In this document: positions 1 to 11,216 of the stretch, piece after piece
Layout of the letters: the number at the start of each line of letters is the position of its first letter
Numbering within the stretch: position 1 is the first letter of the stretch
Origin: Pseudocoprococcus catus
GTDB taxonomy: Bacteria; Bacillota; Clostridia; Lachnospirales; Lachnospiraceae
Direction of reading: 5' to 3'
DNA length: 64,000 bases
Assembly: GCF_902381825.1 (NCBI RefSeq)
Contig: NZ_LR698973.1
Coordinates: 144,638 to 208,637, forward strand
The notes under the pieces: model-generated
What the model saw: the letters and a program-made list of their open reading frames with translations, nothing else
Database searches by the model: none
Told to the model about the DNA's origin: nothing
Program-made: the position numbers and the translations under genes

Positions 1-55
1 AACTTATTGAGCATCCTGTTTATTGATTTCTAAGACCGAATTTTACTTTACTTTA

Positions 56-1390
<1,335 letters not shown>

Positions 1391-1470
1391 TCATCCTCCT
1401 TATATTGACCTGCCGACGGACAAAATCCGCAGCAAAGTATGTTCAGTGGAATTCATTCTTTCCATTGATG

Positions 1471-1499
1471 ATTATAATATAGATTAAGCAATAATTCAA
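1471..1499 (-). promoter_or_regulatory. Predicted sigma-A promoter of gdhA
   Basis: On the minus strand TTGAAT (1494-1499) and TATAAT (1471-1476) are separated by exactly 17 bases. Transcription would start near 1464, giving an 80-base leader before gdhA. Confidence 0.75.
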
Positions 1500-1962
1500 T
1501 CTTTTTTCACTTTAATCTGTAAAAAAATAGGAATTTTGTTAAAAGTTTCCTTCATAAAAGCTGCTGTCAACTATTAAAGCGGATATAAAGCTGAAAAATA
1601 TGCAGGAAATGGTTGCAAAACTTTCAAATTGTAAAAAATTGTAAATGAATTGACGGTTGGTTTTAGTATAAAATTATAAAAAGAAAATAAAAAAACAAAA
1701 GTTATGCTTTTTATTTGCGTTTATTTCATATATAATGGTAAAGAAGAATTATTCAAATTTTCTAAAATATAAGACACCGACAGGTGTTTTGTTCTTATTT
1801 TATTAGGATTGGAATTTATTTTATTAGGATTACAGAGATTTCGTAAGGATTCATTACCCAGTATAAGATATAATTTTAATATGATTCAGAATCGTTTGAC
1901 AGCGAGTGTTATTTTAATGTGTCGGAAACGGTGAAAATTTGTCAGCAGATAAGGAGGTTTTT
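1500..1962 (+). promoter_or_regulatory. AT-rich upstream region of rho
   Basis: This 460-base region between the gdhA promoter and rho has no credible gene. It is extremely AT-rich. It contains a small hairpin (ACACC/GGTGT, 1774-1787) followed by a T-rich run, then a 16-base sequence, TTATTTTATTAGGATT, present twice in direct repeat (1795-1810 and 1816-1831). It presumably carries the rho promoter and leader, but no single promoter call is convincing. Confidence 0.5.
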
Positions 1963-3744
1963 ATGGCTGAACAGGAAAAGAAAATGTCTGTCGCACAGAT
2001 GAGAGAAATATTGAAGGCCCAAGGCGTCAGAAATACATCCGTGATGCGTAAGGCGGAATTGCAGAAGCTCATGGCTGAGATGGGGCTTCTGGAAGATCAA
2101 TCAGAAGTTTTGGAGAAAGACAAAGAGCAGCCGACTGCATCAGTTGAGAAAGGGCCGGAACATGAGGTGAAGAGCGAGAATAAAAAGCCTTATGTTTTTC
2201 GGGGCAGAACATCCAGGGCGGAATACGCTGAGCGAACAGGACGAGCAGAGCGGACAGAACGCCCGGAACGGACAGGACGCACAGAAAGAACGGAGCGTTC
2301 GGAGCGAACAGAACGCACAGAAAGAACGGAGCGTCCGGAGCGGTCAGAACGCACAGAAAGAACAGAGCGCTCGGAACGACAGACATATACAAATGGCGGA
2401 TTGTACAGTGGCAGAAGAAATACCTACGGTCAGCGCAGCGAGAACTACCAGCGGAATGAGAACAGTCAGCGTAACGAAAACGGCCAGCGCGGTGAGAATT
2501 ATCAGCGTAATGACAGCTATCAGCGGGGGGACAGTTACCAACGGGTGGATGTTTACCAGAAAAATGAGTATATCCAGTCAAATGAGGAAAGTGAAATCCC
2601 AGGTTATGGTCAGTTAGACAGCGGCATGATGGCGAATGGTATTTTGGAAGTGATCCCGGAAGGGTTTGGATTTATCCGCTGTGAGAATTATATGCCCGGT
2701 AATAATGATGTGTACGTGTCACCGGCGCAGATTCGCAGATTTAACCTGAGAACTGGTGATATTATCTGTGGCAATATCAAGGTAAAGACAGAGAAAGAGA
2801 AGTTTTCAGCACTTTTATATATAAGAACAGTCAACGGCATGCCGCCGTATGAAGCCCAGAGACGCGGCAAGTTTGAAAATATGACACCTGTTTTTCCAGA
2901 CAGCAGGATTAATCTTGAGACACCGAATGCGCCGGTTTCCATGCGGATTATGAATCTTGTTTCTCCGATTGGGCGGGGACAGCGAGGTATGATCGTATCA
3001 CCGCCGAAGACCGGCAAGACAACACTTTTAAAGCAGGTGGCCAAGGCAATCCATACCAATTATCCGGATATGCAGATGATCATTCTTCTGATCGATGAAC
3101 GTCCGGAGGAAGTGACGGATATCAAGGAGTATATTGAGGGCAATAATGTGGAAGTCATCTACTCTACATTTGATGAGACACCGGAACATCATAAACGTGT
3201 TTCAGAGATGGTATTGGAGCGTGCAAAACGTCTGGTTGAACATAAGAAAGATGTGGTGATCCTTTTGGACAGCATTACACGTCTGGCCAGGGCGTACAAC
3301 CTGACAGTGCCGCCGAGCGGACGTACACTTTCAGGCGGTCTGGACCCGGCAGCACTTCATATGCCGAAGAAATTCTTTGGTGCTGCGCGAAATATGCGTG
3401 AGGGAGGCAGCCTCACAGTGCTTGCTACAGCTCTTGTAGAGACAGGCAGCAAGATGGATGATGTCGTTTTTGAAGAATTCAAGGGAACAGGCAATATGGA
3501 ACTTGTTCTGGACAGAAAACTTTCCGAGAAGCGTATCTTCCCGGCTATCAACATACCGCGTTCAGGAACAAGACGAGAAGAATTGCTGCTGAGCAAGGAA
3601 GAACTTGAAGGCATGTATGTGATGAGAAAGGCCTTGGGCGGCATGAAGTCTGAAGAGGCGTTGGAGCAGATCCTGGATATGTTTATGCATACAAAAGATA
3701 ATACAGAATTCGTCAACATGATCCGCCATACGAAAATGTGGTAA
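1963..3744 (+). CDS. rho: Transcription termination factor Rho with disordered insert
   Basis: Rho is the hexameric RNA-dependent ATPase helicase that ends transcription. This 593-residue protein has a Rho_N domain (about residues 8-45), then a 130-residue low-complexity insert (about 78-205) built from [12 protein letters not shown] repeats and then QRNEN/QRGEN repeats. The OB-fold RNA-binding domain ([14 protein letters not shown]) and the ATPase core follow, with P-loop [11 protein letters not shown], the Walker B region [16 protein letters not shown] and [13 protein letters not shown]. All catalytic motifs are intact. The ATG at 1963 is chosen because AAGGAGG sits 7 bases upstream; the in-frame TTG at 1939 has no such site. 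The gene is monocistronic or co-transcribed with rpmE, which also has its own promoter. Confidence 0.97.
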   Translation: MAEQEKKMSVAQMREILKAQGVRNTSVMRKAELQKLMAEMGLLEDQSEVLEKDKEQPTASVEKGPEHEVKSENKKPYVFRGRTSRAEYAERTGRAERTERPERTGRTERTERSERTERTERTERPERSERTERTERSERQTYTNGGLYSGRRNTYGQRSENYQRNENSQRNENGQRGENYQRNDSYQRGDSYQRVDVYQKNEYIQSNEESEIPGYGQLDSGMMANGILEVIPEGFGFIRCENYMPGNNDVYVSPAQIRRFNLRTGDIICGNIKVKTEKEKFSALLYIRTVNGMPPYEAQRRGKFENMTPVFPDSRINLETPNAPVSMRIMNLVSPIGRGQRGMIVSPPKTGKTTLLKQVAKAIHTNYPDMQMIILLIDERPEEVTDIKEYIEGNNVEVIYSTFDETPEHHKRVSEMVLERAKRLVEHKKDVVILLDSITRLARAYNLTVPPSGRTLSGGLDPAALHMPKKFFGAARNMREGGSLTVLATALVETGSKMDDVVFEEFKGTGNMELVLDRKLSEKRIFPAINIPRSGTRREELLLSKEELEGMYVMRKALGGMKSEEALEQILDMFMHTKDNTEFVNMIRHTKMW

Positions 3745-3773
3745 AAAATATTATGTGAAATACAAAAAAACGC

Positions 3774-3802
3774 TTGCATACTATAAAAAAGTATGATAAA
3801 AT
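3774..3802 (+). promoter_or_regulatory. Predicted promoter of rpmE
   Basis: TTGCAT (3774-3779) and TAAAAT (3797-3802) are 17 bases apart, just downstream of the rho stop codon. This gives a leader of about 105 bases before rpmE. Confidence 0.5.
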
Positions 3803-3808
3803 TTAAAA

Positions 3809-3912
3809 GCTGTTTTATAATGACAGAAATGGGCATGAACGCCCGATTTGAGATAACTCAAGTGATTATTCCTGGTTGGCAATCAGGAAAGAATATTAGT
3901 GAGGTGAATAAG
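3809..3912 (+). promoter_or_regulatory. Structured leader of rpmE (possible L31 autoregulatory RNA)
   Basis: Three successive small hairpins precede the ribosome binding site: GGGC/GCCC (3831-3844), TTGAG-ATAA-CTCAA (3848-3861) and TTCCTG/CAGGAA (3869-3889). L31 leaders are known autoregulatory RNAs in several Firmicutes. Whether this one matches a described class was not tested. Confidence 0.45.
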
Positions 3913-4119
3913 ATGAGAGAAGGAATCCATCCTAAGTATTATCAGGCAAAGGTAACATGCAACTGTGGTAACGAATTCGTAACAGGTTCCACAAAACCTG
4001 AAATCCACGTAGAAATCTGTTCTAAGTGTCATTCATTCTACACAGGCCAGCAGAAAGCTGCTTCTGCTCGCGGACGTATTGATAAGTTCAATCGTAAGTA
4101 TGGCATCAAACAGGCATAA
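3913..4119 (+). CDS. rpmE: 50S ribosomal protein L31 (zinc-binding type)
   Basis: This is a 68-residue L31 of the large ribosomal subunit. It starts [20 protein letters not shown] and carries the four-Cys zinc site (CNCG and CSKC), so it is the zinc-containing C+ paralog rather than the zinc-independent YtjA type. The ATG at 3913 is preceded by GAGGTGAATAAG. Upstream in-frame codons encode no L31-like sequence and are excluded. It lies between rho and DUF1385 and is closed by a strong terminator. Confidence 0.96.
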   Translation: MREGIHPKYYQAKVTCNCGNEFVTGSTKPEIHVEICSKCHSFYTGQQKAASARGRIDKFNRKYGIKQA

Positions 4120-4131
4120 TTAGACGATAGA

Positions 4132-4230
4132 CGGGGCTGCCGCATCATTTCGACAGATCCTCTGCCATCCGGATTGTCCATATCATGGAGACCGGCGCAG
4201 AGATCAGCAGATGCGACAGCCCTGTTTTTT
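4132..4230 (+). terminator. Long-stem intrinsic terminator after rpmE
   Basis: CGGGGCTGCCGCAT (from 4132) pairs with ATGCGACAGCCCTG (4211-4224) and is followed by TTTTTT. A 65-base internal region with further pairing potential makes the hairpin unusually long. Confidence 0.8.
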
Positions 4231-4305
4231 CATTACGGAGAATAGACATTTTCCGTTGCGGCGGGTGAATCACAGATTGTTTCATTCCGTCAGTAGGAGG
4301 AATAT

Positions 4306-5271
4306 ATGCGATATGCAACTATCGGCGGACAGGCAGTCATCGAAGGTGTCATGATGCGTAACGGCAATGATTATGCGGTGGCCGTCAGAAAGCCAGATCA
4401 GACGATAGAAGTCAAGAAGGATCAGTATATTGGCCTGAATGCCAGATGGCATATGAAAAAGATCCCGATTATCAGAGGTGTGCTGTCATTTATTGATTCT
4501 CTTGTGCTGGGTATGTCTACACTGACGTACTCGGCCAGTTTTTTTGAAGACGAAGAGGAAGCTGAGAAAGCGAAAGAAAAAGACAGCAAGTCGGATGCTG
4601 TTTTTATGGGACTGACAGTGGCATTATCGGTCGTGATCGCCGTTGCGCTGTTTATGCTGACGCCATTTTTTATTTCATCTTTGTTTGGTAAGGTGATTAA
4701 GAGTCCTATGGCATTGGCTGTGATTGAAGGTCTGATCCGAATTGCGATTTTCTTTATCTATATTGTAGCTATTTCACAGATGAAGGATATACAGAGAGTG
4801 TTTATGTATCATGGAGCGGAGCATAAAACCATTAACTGTATTGAGCATGGCGTTGAACTGACCCCGGAGAATGCTGCGAAGTATTCAAGACTGCATAAAC
4901 GATGCGGAACAAGTTTTCTGCTGATCGTTATGGTGGTCAGTATCATCTGTTTTATGTTTATCCGTGTGGATAACATGGCGTTGAAGATTGTGCTCCGCGT
5001 TATTCTTGTTCCGGTGATCGCAGGCGTTTCCTTTGAAATCATTCAGTGGGCTGGCAGAAGTGAATCCTGCCTAGTGAATATTGTGAGTAAACCAGGACTG
5101 ATGCTGCAGAAGCTGACAACCCGTGAACCGGATCTGGAGATGCTGGAAGTTGCTATTGCTTCTATTGAGGCGATTTATGACTGGAGGCAGTTTCAGGCAG
5201 AGAACAGGGCAGCTGCTGATGGGAACAGTCAGAAAACGGACAGGAGCAATGCAGGAGTGAGTCAGCCATGA
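4306..5271 (+). CDS. DUF1385 family membrane protein
   Basis: This 321-residue protein begins MRYATIGGQAVIEGVMMR, the signature start of DUF1385 (YqhQ-like) proteins. Hydrophobic segments near residues 100-125 and 140-160 and a pair near 205-245 suggest four membrane spans. HGAEHKTINCIEHG (about residue 170) is a conserved His-rich family motif. The biochemical role is unknown. The family commonly sits immediately upstream of prmC and prfA in Clostridia, as here; the stop codon overlaps the prmC start by four bases, so translation is probably coupled. The start is supported by TAGGAGGAATAT upstream. Confidence 0.9.
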   Translation: MRYATIGGQAVIEGVMMRNGNDYAVAVRKPDQTIEVKKDQYIGLNARWHMKKIPIIRGVLSFIDSLVLGMSTLTYSASFFEDEEEAEKAKEKDSKSDAVFMGLTVALSVVIAVALFMLTPFFISSLFGKVIKSPMALAVIEGLIRIAIFFIYIVAISQMKDIQRVFMYHGAEHKTINCIEHGVELTPENAAKYSRLHKRCGTSFLLIVMVVSIICFMFIRVDNMALKIVLRVILVPVIAGVSFEIIQWAGRSESCLVNIVSKPGLMLQKLTTREPDLEMLEVAIASIEAIYDWRQFQAENRAAADGNSQKTDRSNAGVSQP

Positions 5272-6137
5272 TGCAGTGGAGTTATGATACCCTTTTGAAG
5301 TGGGGAACCGATGAACTGACAGTACACAGTGTGGATAATGCATCCGTGGATGCATGGTATCTGCTGGAACATATTTATGGTATCAGCCGTGTGGATTTTC
5401 TCATAAGAAGAAATGATCCTTTTGATGAAGCACAGATGAAGCAAAGTGCTGATTATCAGGCTCTGATCCGTCGGAGAAGCGAAGGCTATCCGGTGCAGTA
5501 TCTGATGGGAAGCACGGAATTCATGGGACTGCCGTTTTTTGTCAATGAGAGCGTATTGATCCCCAGACAGGATACAGAAGTATTGGTGGAGACAGCTTTG
5601 GCCATGATGAAGCCGGAGTGCAGACTGTTAGATATGTGTACTGGTTCGGGATGCATTCTTTTAAGTCTTGCAAAGCTGGGAACGGTGGCAGAAGGAGTCG
5701 GTGTGGATATTTCAGAAGGTGCATTGAAGGTTGCTGAGAGAAACAGAGAAAATCTGGGATTATCTCAGGTGAAGCTGGTACACAGTGATCTGTTTGGATC
5801 AGTGGAGGGCGTATTTGATATGATTGTATCCAATCCGCCTTACATCCCTACGAATGACATTGAAGATCTGATGCGTGAGGTCAAAGATCATGAACCGCAT
5901 CTGGCATTGGACGGAAGTCGGGATGGACTCCTTTTTTATAGAAAACTGGCAGAGGAATCGGGACGGTATCTTGTACCCGGCGGTTCACTGCTTTTTGAAA
6001 TCGGTTATGATCAGGGAAAAGCTGTTTCACAGCTTCTTGATCAGGCAGGATTTAAAGATATACACGTGAAGAAAGATCTGGCCGGTCTGGACAGAGTCGT
6101 TTATGCAGTGAAAGCTGCAGAAGATGGAGGTAAATAA
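5268..6137 (+). CDS. prmC: Release factor glutamine N5-methyltransferase
   Basis: PrmC methylates the glutamine of the GGQ motif in peptide chain release factors using S-adenosylmethionine. The protein has 289 residues: an N-terminal helical substrate-binding domain, then a class I methyltransferase domain with the SAM motif [17 protein letters not shown] (about residue 120) and the diagnostic NPPY motif ([11 protein letters not shown], about residue 190). The start overlaps the DUF1385 stop, and its substrate RF1 is encoded two bases downstream, making one operon. Confidence 0.96.
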   Translation: MMQWSYDTLLKWGTDELTVHSVDNASVDAWYLLEHIYGISRVDFLIRRNDPFDEAQMKQSADYQALIRRRSEGYPVQYLMGSTEFMGLPFFVNESVLIPRQDTEVLVETALAMMKPECRLLDMCTGSGCILLSLAKLGTVAEGVGVDISEGALKVAERNRENLGLSQVKLVHSDLFGSVEGVFDMIVSNPPYIPTNDIEDLMREVKDHEPHLALDGSRDGLLFYRKLAEESGRYLVPGGSLLFEIGYDQGKAVSQLLDQAGFKDIHVKKDLAGLDRVVYAVKAAEDGGK

Positions 6138-6139
6138 CA

Positions 6140-7213
6140 ATGTTTGATAGATTAGATGATATTTTAATTCGATATCAGCAGATCATGGAAGAGTTAAATG
6201 ATCCGGACGTTGTCAATGATCAGAAGCATTTCCGCAAGCTGATGAAGGAGCAGAGTGATCTGCAGCCCCTTGTAGAGAAGTATACAGAATATAAGAATAC
6301 AAAGCAGACCATCGAAGACAGCCTGGAGATGCTTGAGGTGGAAGACGATGAAGAGATGAAGGAAATGCTTAAGGAAGAGCTTTCTGAAGCAAAGTCCAAC
6401 ATCGCAAAGATTGAACAGGAGCTGAAAGTCCTTCTGATCCCTAAGGATCCAATGGATGAGAAGAACGTTATCGTGGAGATCAGAGCTGGTGCAGGTGGTG
6501 ATGAGGCAGCCCTTTTTGCTGCTGAACTTTTCCGTATGTATTCCAAGTATGCAGAATCCAAGCGCTGGAAGATCGAGATGATGGATGTCAGTGAGAATGG
6601 TATCGGCGGTTTCAAGGAGTGTGTTTTCATGGTCAGCGGCGATCATGTTTATTCCCGTATGAAGTTCGAATCCGGTGTCCATCGTGTACAGCGAGTGCCT
6701 GAAACCGAATCCGGTGGCCGTATCCATACATCTACTGTAACAGTTGCCATCATGCCGGAAGCTGAGGAAGTGGATGTTGAGATTGATATGAATGATGTAC
6801 GTATTGATGTTATGCGTGCCTCCGGTAATGGTGGTCAGTGTGTCAATACAACAGACTCTGCGGTACGTCTGACCCATAATCCGACAGGTATCGTTATCTA
6901 CAGCCAGACAGAGAAGTCGCAGCTGCAGAACAAAGAGAAAGCCTTCAGATTGCTGCGTTCCAAACTTCTCGAGATCGAGATCGAGAAGAAACATGCAGAA
7001 GAGGCTGCTCTTCGTAAGAATCAGGTAGGTACAGGTGACAGATCTGAGAAGATCAGAACCTACAACTTCCCACAGGGACGCTGTACAGAGCATCGTATCA
7101 AACTGACATTATACAGACTGGGCGATATTATGAACGGTGATCTGGATGAGATCATTGACAGTCTGATCGCAGCAGATCAGGCAGCCAAACTGGCGAATAT
7201 GGAAGATGAATAA
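6140..7213 (+). CDS. prfA: Peptide chain release factor 1
   Basis: This 357-residue RF1 recognises UAA and UAG stops and triggers peptide release. It has the GGQ catalytic loop ([14 protein letters not shown], about residue 230). The stop-codon recognition segment reads [14 protein letters not shown], so the RF1 P-x-T tripeptide is PET here, which separates it from RF2 (SPF). The N-terminal third is an acidic coiled coil (about residues 30-100). It lies directly after prmC, which modifies its GGQ glutamine. Confidence 0.97.
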   Translation: MFDRLDDILIRYQQIMEELNDPDVVNDQKHFRKLMKEQSDLQPLVEKYTEYKNTKQTIEDSLEMLEVEDDEEMKEMLKEELSEAKSNIAKIEQELKVLLIPKDPMDEKNVIVEIRAGAGGDEAALFAAELFRMYSKYAESKRWKIEMMDVSENGIGGFKECVFMVSGDHVYSRMKFESGVHRVQRVPETESGGRIHTSTVTVAIMPEAEEVDVEIDMNDVRIDVMRASGNGGQCVNTTDSAVRLTHNPTGIVIYSQTEKSQLQNKEKAFRLLRSKLLEIEIEKKHAEEAALRKNQVGTGDRSEKIRTYNFPQGRCTEHRIKLTLYRLGDIMNGDLDEIIDSLIAADQAAKLANMEDE

Positions 7214-7216
7214 GTG

Positions 7217-7245
7217 TTGACAGCAGTTTTAAAATGTGTTAGACT
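7217..7245 (+). promoter_or_regulatory. Predicted promoter of the riboswitch-P-type ATPase transcript
   Basis: TTGACA (7217-7222) and TAGACT (7240-7245) are separated by 17 bases immediately after the prfA stop. Transcription would start near 7252, about 40 bases before the aptamer. Confidence 0.65.
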
Positions 7246-7289
7246 ACTAGAATCTTAATAAAATGACAACTGAATAGTGATGGCAATGT

Positions 7290-7450
7290 GTCATCAAAGG
7301 GGAGTAGTTTTAATATATTATCAACAATCGCGGCTGTTTGCAGATTTTTGTAGAGCAGTCTGGTAATATATACCATTACGGTTACAAGACTTTTGATGTA
7401 TGGTAACGGAAGATTTCCGGATATCATACATTAAAGGTCTTTTTCTTTTA
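7290..7450 (+). promoter_or_regulatory. yybP-ykoY (Mn2+) riboswitch with overlapping terminator
   Basis: The conserved element AAAGGGGAGTAG (7297-7308) and the distal ACAAGACTTTTGAT (7384-7397) match the two halves of the yybP-ykoY aptamer. P1 forms between ATCAAAG and CTTTTGAT. The 3' strand of P1 is also the 5' strand of a terminator: AGACTTTTGATGTATG (7387-7402) pairs with CATACATTAAAGGTCT (7425-7440), followed by TTTTTCTTTT. Ligand-stabilised P1 would therefore block the terminator and switch on the downstream gene. Mn2+ sensing is known for this class; the antitermination mechanism is read from the sequence. It precedes a P-type cation ATPase, a typical target. Confidence 0.87.
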
Positions 7451-7512
7451 TTAAGATTTAGGAATTAAGGTGTGGAAGAGGACAAATAGGACATCTGAAA
7501 GGAGGAAGTTTG

Positions 7513-10116
7513 ATGAAAGAATGGTATCAGATGCGTGAGGATGAAGTGTTGGAAGCCCTTGGATCAGATGCAAATGGGCTGAGCAGTGAAAAGGCAGAAG
7601 CCCTATTAAAAGCGCATGGAGAAAATGTGCTCCGGGAGACGAAGAAGAAAAGTGTATGGCGTGTCTTTGCAGAGCAGTTTGCAGATCTTCTGGTTATTAT
7701 TCTTATCATTGCTGCGATTATTTCAATGATCTCGGGAAATGTGGAGAGCACGATTGTTATATTTGCGGTTATTACGATGAATGCGATTCTTGGCACAGTG
7801 CAGCATGAGAAAGCAGAAAAATCGCTTGCAAGTCTGAAAACCCTGTCAGCACCAACGGCAAAGGTGCTCAGGGGCGGTGTGAAGGGGGAGATTCCTTCTG
7901 CACAGGTTGTTAAAGGGGATATTTTGCTTCTTGAGGCCGGTGATATGGTGACGGCGGACGGCAGAATTCTTGAAAGCTATTCATTGCAGGTGAATGAAAG
8001 CTCATTGACGGGCGAATCCACCAATGTTGAGAAGAAGACCGTGGTGCTGGAAGGGGAGAAGGCACTGGGAGACCGTATCAATATGGTCTATTCAGGAAGT
8101 CTGGTAACCGGGGGACGTGCGGTTGTACTGGTGACAGCTACGGGCATGGAGACCGAGATCGGCAAGATTGCGGCACTTATGAATGCTACCAAGGAGAAGA
8201 GAACACCGCTGCAGGTGAGCCTTGATAAATTTGGCAGCCAGCTGGCTATTGTTATTATGATTATCAGTGCAGTTGTGTTTGTTTTAAGTCTGTACAGAAG
8301 GATGCCGGTGCTGAATGCATTGATGTTTGCAGTGGCTTTGGCGGTGGCTGCCATTCCTGAGGCTTTGAGTTCCATTGTCACCATCGTACAGGCCATGGGA
8401 ACCCAGAAAATGGCCAAAGAACATGCCATTATCAAAGATCTGAAAGCAGTGGAGAGCCTCGGATGTGTATCTGTCATCTGTTCGGACAAAACAGGTACGC
8501 TGACGCAAAACAAAATGACGGTTCAGCAGGTTTATATTAATCATCAGACAATGGAAGCTGATGCACTGGACCTGAAGCAGCAGTCTCATCGGTATCTGCT
8601 CTACGATGCGATTCTGACCAATGATTCCGCTATTGTGGAAGGCCAGAGTATCGGTGATCCGACGGAAGTGGCGCTTCTGGAAATGGGAAGAAAAGCGGAC
8701 ATCAAAGAGGATATTCTGAAAGAGATGATGCCTCGTATGGAAGAGATACCATTTGATTCAGACAGAAAATTGATGAGTACAAAGTATCGCCTGCATGGTG
8801 TGCCGACCATTCTGGTTAAGGGCGCCTTGGATATTCTGCTGAAGCGAACGGACAGAATCCGTATCGGGGATGAAGTCCGTCCAATCACCGAGCAGGATGT
8901 AAAGGAGATATTAGATAAAAATCAAGCTTTTTCGGAACAGGGGCTGAGAGTCCTGGCATTTGCTTATAAGGAGGCACAAGCCAATCAGCAGTTGACACTG
9001 GATGAGGAAGACCATCTGATTTTCATGGGTCTGGTATCCATGATCGATCCGCCGAGAGAAGAGTCCAGGGAAGCAGTTTCAGAGGCAAAAAGAGCCGGTA
9101 TCCGTCCGGTGATGATTACCGGTGATCATAAGATCACAGCCACAGCCATTGCAGAGCAGATTGGTATTTTCGGTGAAGGAGATATGGCGGTGACGGGACC
9201 GGAACTGGATGAGATGAGTGATGCAGAACTGGATGAGAACATCGAAAAGATTTCTGTCTATGCCCGTGTTTCACCTGAGAATAAAATCCGAATTGTGGAT
9301 GCATGGCAGCGTAAAGGCGCAGTGACAGCCATGACAGGCGATGGTGTCAACGATGCCCCGGCACTGAAAAAGGCAGATATCGGTGTGGCGATGGGGATTA
9401 CCGGCACGGAAGTATCCAAGGATGCGGCATCCATGATTCTGACGGATGATAATTTTGCCACCATCATCAAGGCTGTTGCCAATGGACGAAACGTTTACCG
9501 CAATATCAAGAATGCGGTTAAGTTTCTGTTATCAGGCAATATGGCCGGAATCATGGCGGTATTGTATACATCTCTTGCAGCACTTCCGGTGCCATTTCAG
9601 CCGGTGCATCTGCTGTTTATCAATCTGCTGACGGATTCCCTGCCGGCCATTGCCATTGGGATGGAAAAGGCAGAAAAAGATCTGCTTTCAGAGCCGCCAC
9701 GGGATCCGAAACAGGGAATCCTGACAAAGGATCTGATGACAGCCCTTTTCGTGCAAGGCGGTCTGATCGCAGTCTGTACCATGATCGCTTTCCATATCGG
9801 TTTGTCCACGGACAGTGCCACAGCCAGTTCTATGGCGTTTGCCACACTGACTCTGGCAAGACTGTTCCATGGATTCAACTGCAGAAGCAGACATTCGATT
9901 TTCAAAATCGGTCTGACATCCAATATTTACAGCATCGGTGCTTTCTTTGGCGGTGTGCTGCTGTTGGCACTGGTCATCTTTGTACCTGTGATGCGCACGC
10001 TTTTCTCAGTGTCACCTTTGAGTGGTTATCAGATTGGAATGATTGCGATGCTGGCCTTTATACCGACCGTCATTATTCAGCTGTATAAAGTGATGAAAGA
10101 ACATGTTCATGCATAA
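7513..10116 (+). CDS. P-type cation-transporting ATPase (likely Mn2+/Ca2+ exporter)
   Basis: This 867-residue P2-type ATPase has all catalytic motifs: the actuator loop SSLTGEST (about residue 165), the TM4 segment AVAAIPEALSSIVTI (about 280), the phosphorylation site CSDKTGTLTQNKMT (about 325), KGAL in the nucleotide-binding domain, the hinge TGDGVNDAPALKKADIGVAMG (about 615) and a six-helix C-terminal bundle. TM4 has PEAL where SERCA-type pumps have PEGLP. Related ATPases under yybP-ykoY riboswitches act in Mn2+ homeostasis, so Mn2+ efflux is the favoured role and Ca2+ export the alternative. The ATG at 7513 follows GGAGGAAG. The 3' end overlaps the convergent MBL-fold gene by 10 bases. Confidence 0.9.
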   Translation: MKEWYQMREDEVLEALGSDANGLSSEKAEALLKAHGENVLRETKKKSVWRVFAEQFADLLVIILIIAAIISMISGNVESTIVIFAVITMNAILGTVQHEKAEKSLASLKTLSAPTAKVLRGGVKGEIPSAQVVKGDILLLEAGDMVTADGRILESYSLQVNESSLTGESTNVEKKTVVLEGEKALGDRINMVYSGSLVTGGRAVVLVTATGMETEIGKIAALMNATKEKRTPLQVSLDKFGSQLAIVIMIISAVVFVLSLYRRMPVLNALMFAVALAVAAIPEALSSIVTIVQAMGTQKMAKEHAIIKDLKAVESLGCVSVICSDKTGTLTQNKMTVQQVYINHQTMEADALDLKQQSHRYLLYDAILTNDSAIVEGQSIGDPTEVALLEMGRKADIKEDILKEMMPRMEEIPFDSDRKLMSTKYRLHGVPTILVKGALDILLKRTDRIRIGDEVRPITEQDVKEILDKNQAFSEQGLRVLAFAYKEAQANQQLTLDEEDHLIFMGLVSMIDPPREESREAVSEAKRAGIRPVMITGDHKITATAIAEQIGIFGEGDMAVTGPELDEMSDAELDENIEKISVYARVSPENKIRIVDAWQRKGAVTAMTGDGVNDAPALKKADIGVAMGITGTEVSKDAASMILTDDNFATIIKAVANGRNVYRNIKNAVKFLLSGNMAGIMAVLYTSLAALPVPFQPVHLLFINLLTDSLPAIAIGMEKAEKDLLSEPPRDPKQGILTKDLMTALFVQGGLIAVCTMIAFHIGLSTDSATASSMAFATLTLARLFHGFNCRSRHSIFKIGLTSNIYSIGAFFGGVLLLALVIFVPVMRTLFSVSPLSGYQIGMIAMLAFIPTVIIQLYKVMKEHVHA

Positions 10117-11216
10117 TGCGTAACGTGTTCACAAAAAGCATCATCAGAAAAACGTCGTGAATAAAAGAACAGATCAGAAGAATGGCAGAGAGCCCGATAA
10201 CGGTTTTCTGCCGTTTCTTTTGCCGGGGTATTTTGAATAGTTGGCATGTTCAGAGACAACGGTCTGGTGCTGCTTATGGCACCTTTGTCGGAGAGCCATT
10301 TAATGTGCGCCAGTGTTTCACCCATGGCAAACCATTTCTGATTCGGTGAAAAATCGTTCCATGCGCGGCCTCTGGCAGACCAGCTGATCCGGCCGGCAGT
10401 CTCATAGGCAGTGCAGTCAGGATGATGGTCAATGGCGTCAAGGATTTCTTTTAAACGCGCATGATGGTGAAGGGTCAGGGCATTGATGCGATCATGAATA
10501 TCTCCGTGAAACTCTCTGTGTCCCGGAAATGTATGGGAAACTTTCAAACCCTTTATTTTCTGCAGGCTTTCCAGATAGGCCGCCAGTGAGTAAGGAATAT
10601 TTCGCCATACAGAGATATTCGGTGTGATATCAAAAAGAATATGGTCCCCTGAAAAAAGGATTTCTTTGTCTTCTATATAAAGACAGGTATGTCCCGGTGT
10701 GTGCCCCGGTGTATGGATACAGCGAAGGGTGATACCACCAACTGTTAGCAGATCATTGTCGCTGACTTTGGAGGCAGGGAAAGGGTGATGCGGTGAGTAA
10801 AGTCTTGCCTGATTGCCCTTTTTCTGTTTTTCGATTTCTTTCATAGGAAAACCTTCGCTGAGAAAAATCTGTTCCATGGCCTGCCATCCGCCGGAGGCAA
10901 GCTCCTGACAGAGATAATCATAATCAATGGCATTCATGAAAACAGGAACGCCTCTGGCCGTCAGTTCTTCTGTGAGGCCGCTGTGATCTCCGTGAAGATG
11001 GGTGAGAAAAAGCTTTGTATGGGCAAAATCCACTTGCAGCTCATCAAGTCCGTCAAAAAGTGCCTGCTTACATTCCGGGCGGTTAAAGCCGGTGTCAATG
11101 ATCAATGTTTCACCATCTGAAACAAGAATATAGCAGTTGAGATATTTCAATGGGTTGTCAGGGAGCGGGACATAAATTCTGTAAATATCCGGGTTGTGAT
11201 AAAGTTGTTCGACCAT
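10107..11216 (-). CDS. MBL-fold metallohydrolase
   Basis: This 369-residue metallo-beta-lactamase-fold hydrolase has the dinuclear metal motif THLHGDHSG (about residue 85), the second His in HTPGHTPGHTCLY (about 190), the bridging Asp in FSGDHILFD and a late His in TFPGHREFHGD. The C-terminal portion resembles the winged-helix tail seen in LACTB2/glyoxalase-II-like hydrolases. The substrate cannot be told; thioester or phosphodiester hydrolysis are both possible. The start follows AAAGGAAG. It is convergent with the ATPase and appears monocistronic. Confidence 0.85.
   Translation of the reverse strand: MVEQLYHNPDIYRIYVPLPDNPLKYLNCYILVSDGETLIIDTGFNRPECKQALFDGLDELQVDFAHTKLFLTHLHGDHSGLTEELTARGVPVFMNAIDYDYLCQELASGGWQAMEQIFLSEGFPMKEIEKQKKGNQARLYSPHHPFPASKVSDNDLLTVGGITLRCIHTPGHTPGHTCLYIEDKEILFSGDHILFDITPNISVWRNIPYSLAAYLESLQKIKGLKVSHTFPGHREFHGDIHDRINALTLHHHARLKEILDAIDHHPDCTAYETAGRISWSARGRAWNDFSPNQKWFAMGETLAHIKWLSDKGAISSTRPLSLNMPTIQNTPAKETAENRYRALCHSSDLFFYSRRFSDDAFCEHVTHYA

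Noticed and set aside
2192-2617. Alternative-frame open frames in the rho insert
   Set aside because: Artefacts of the repetitive codons of the disordered insert; the rho frame is clearly coding.
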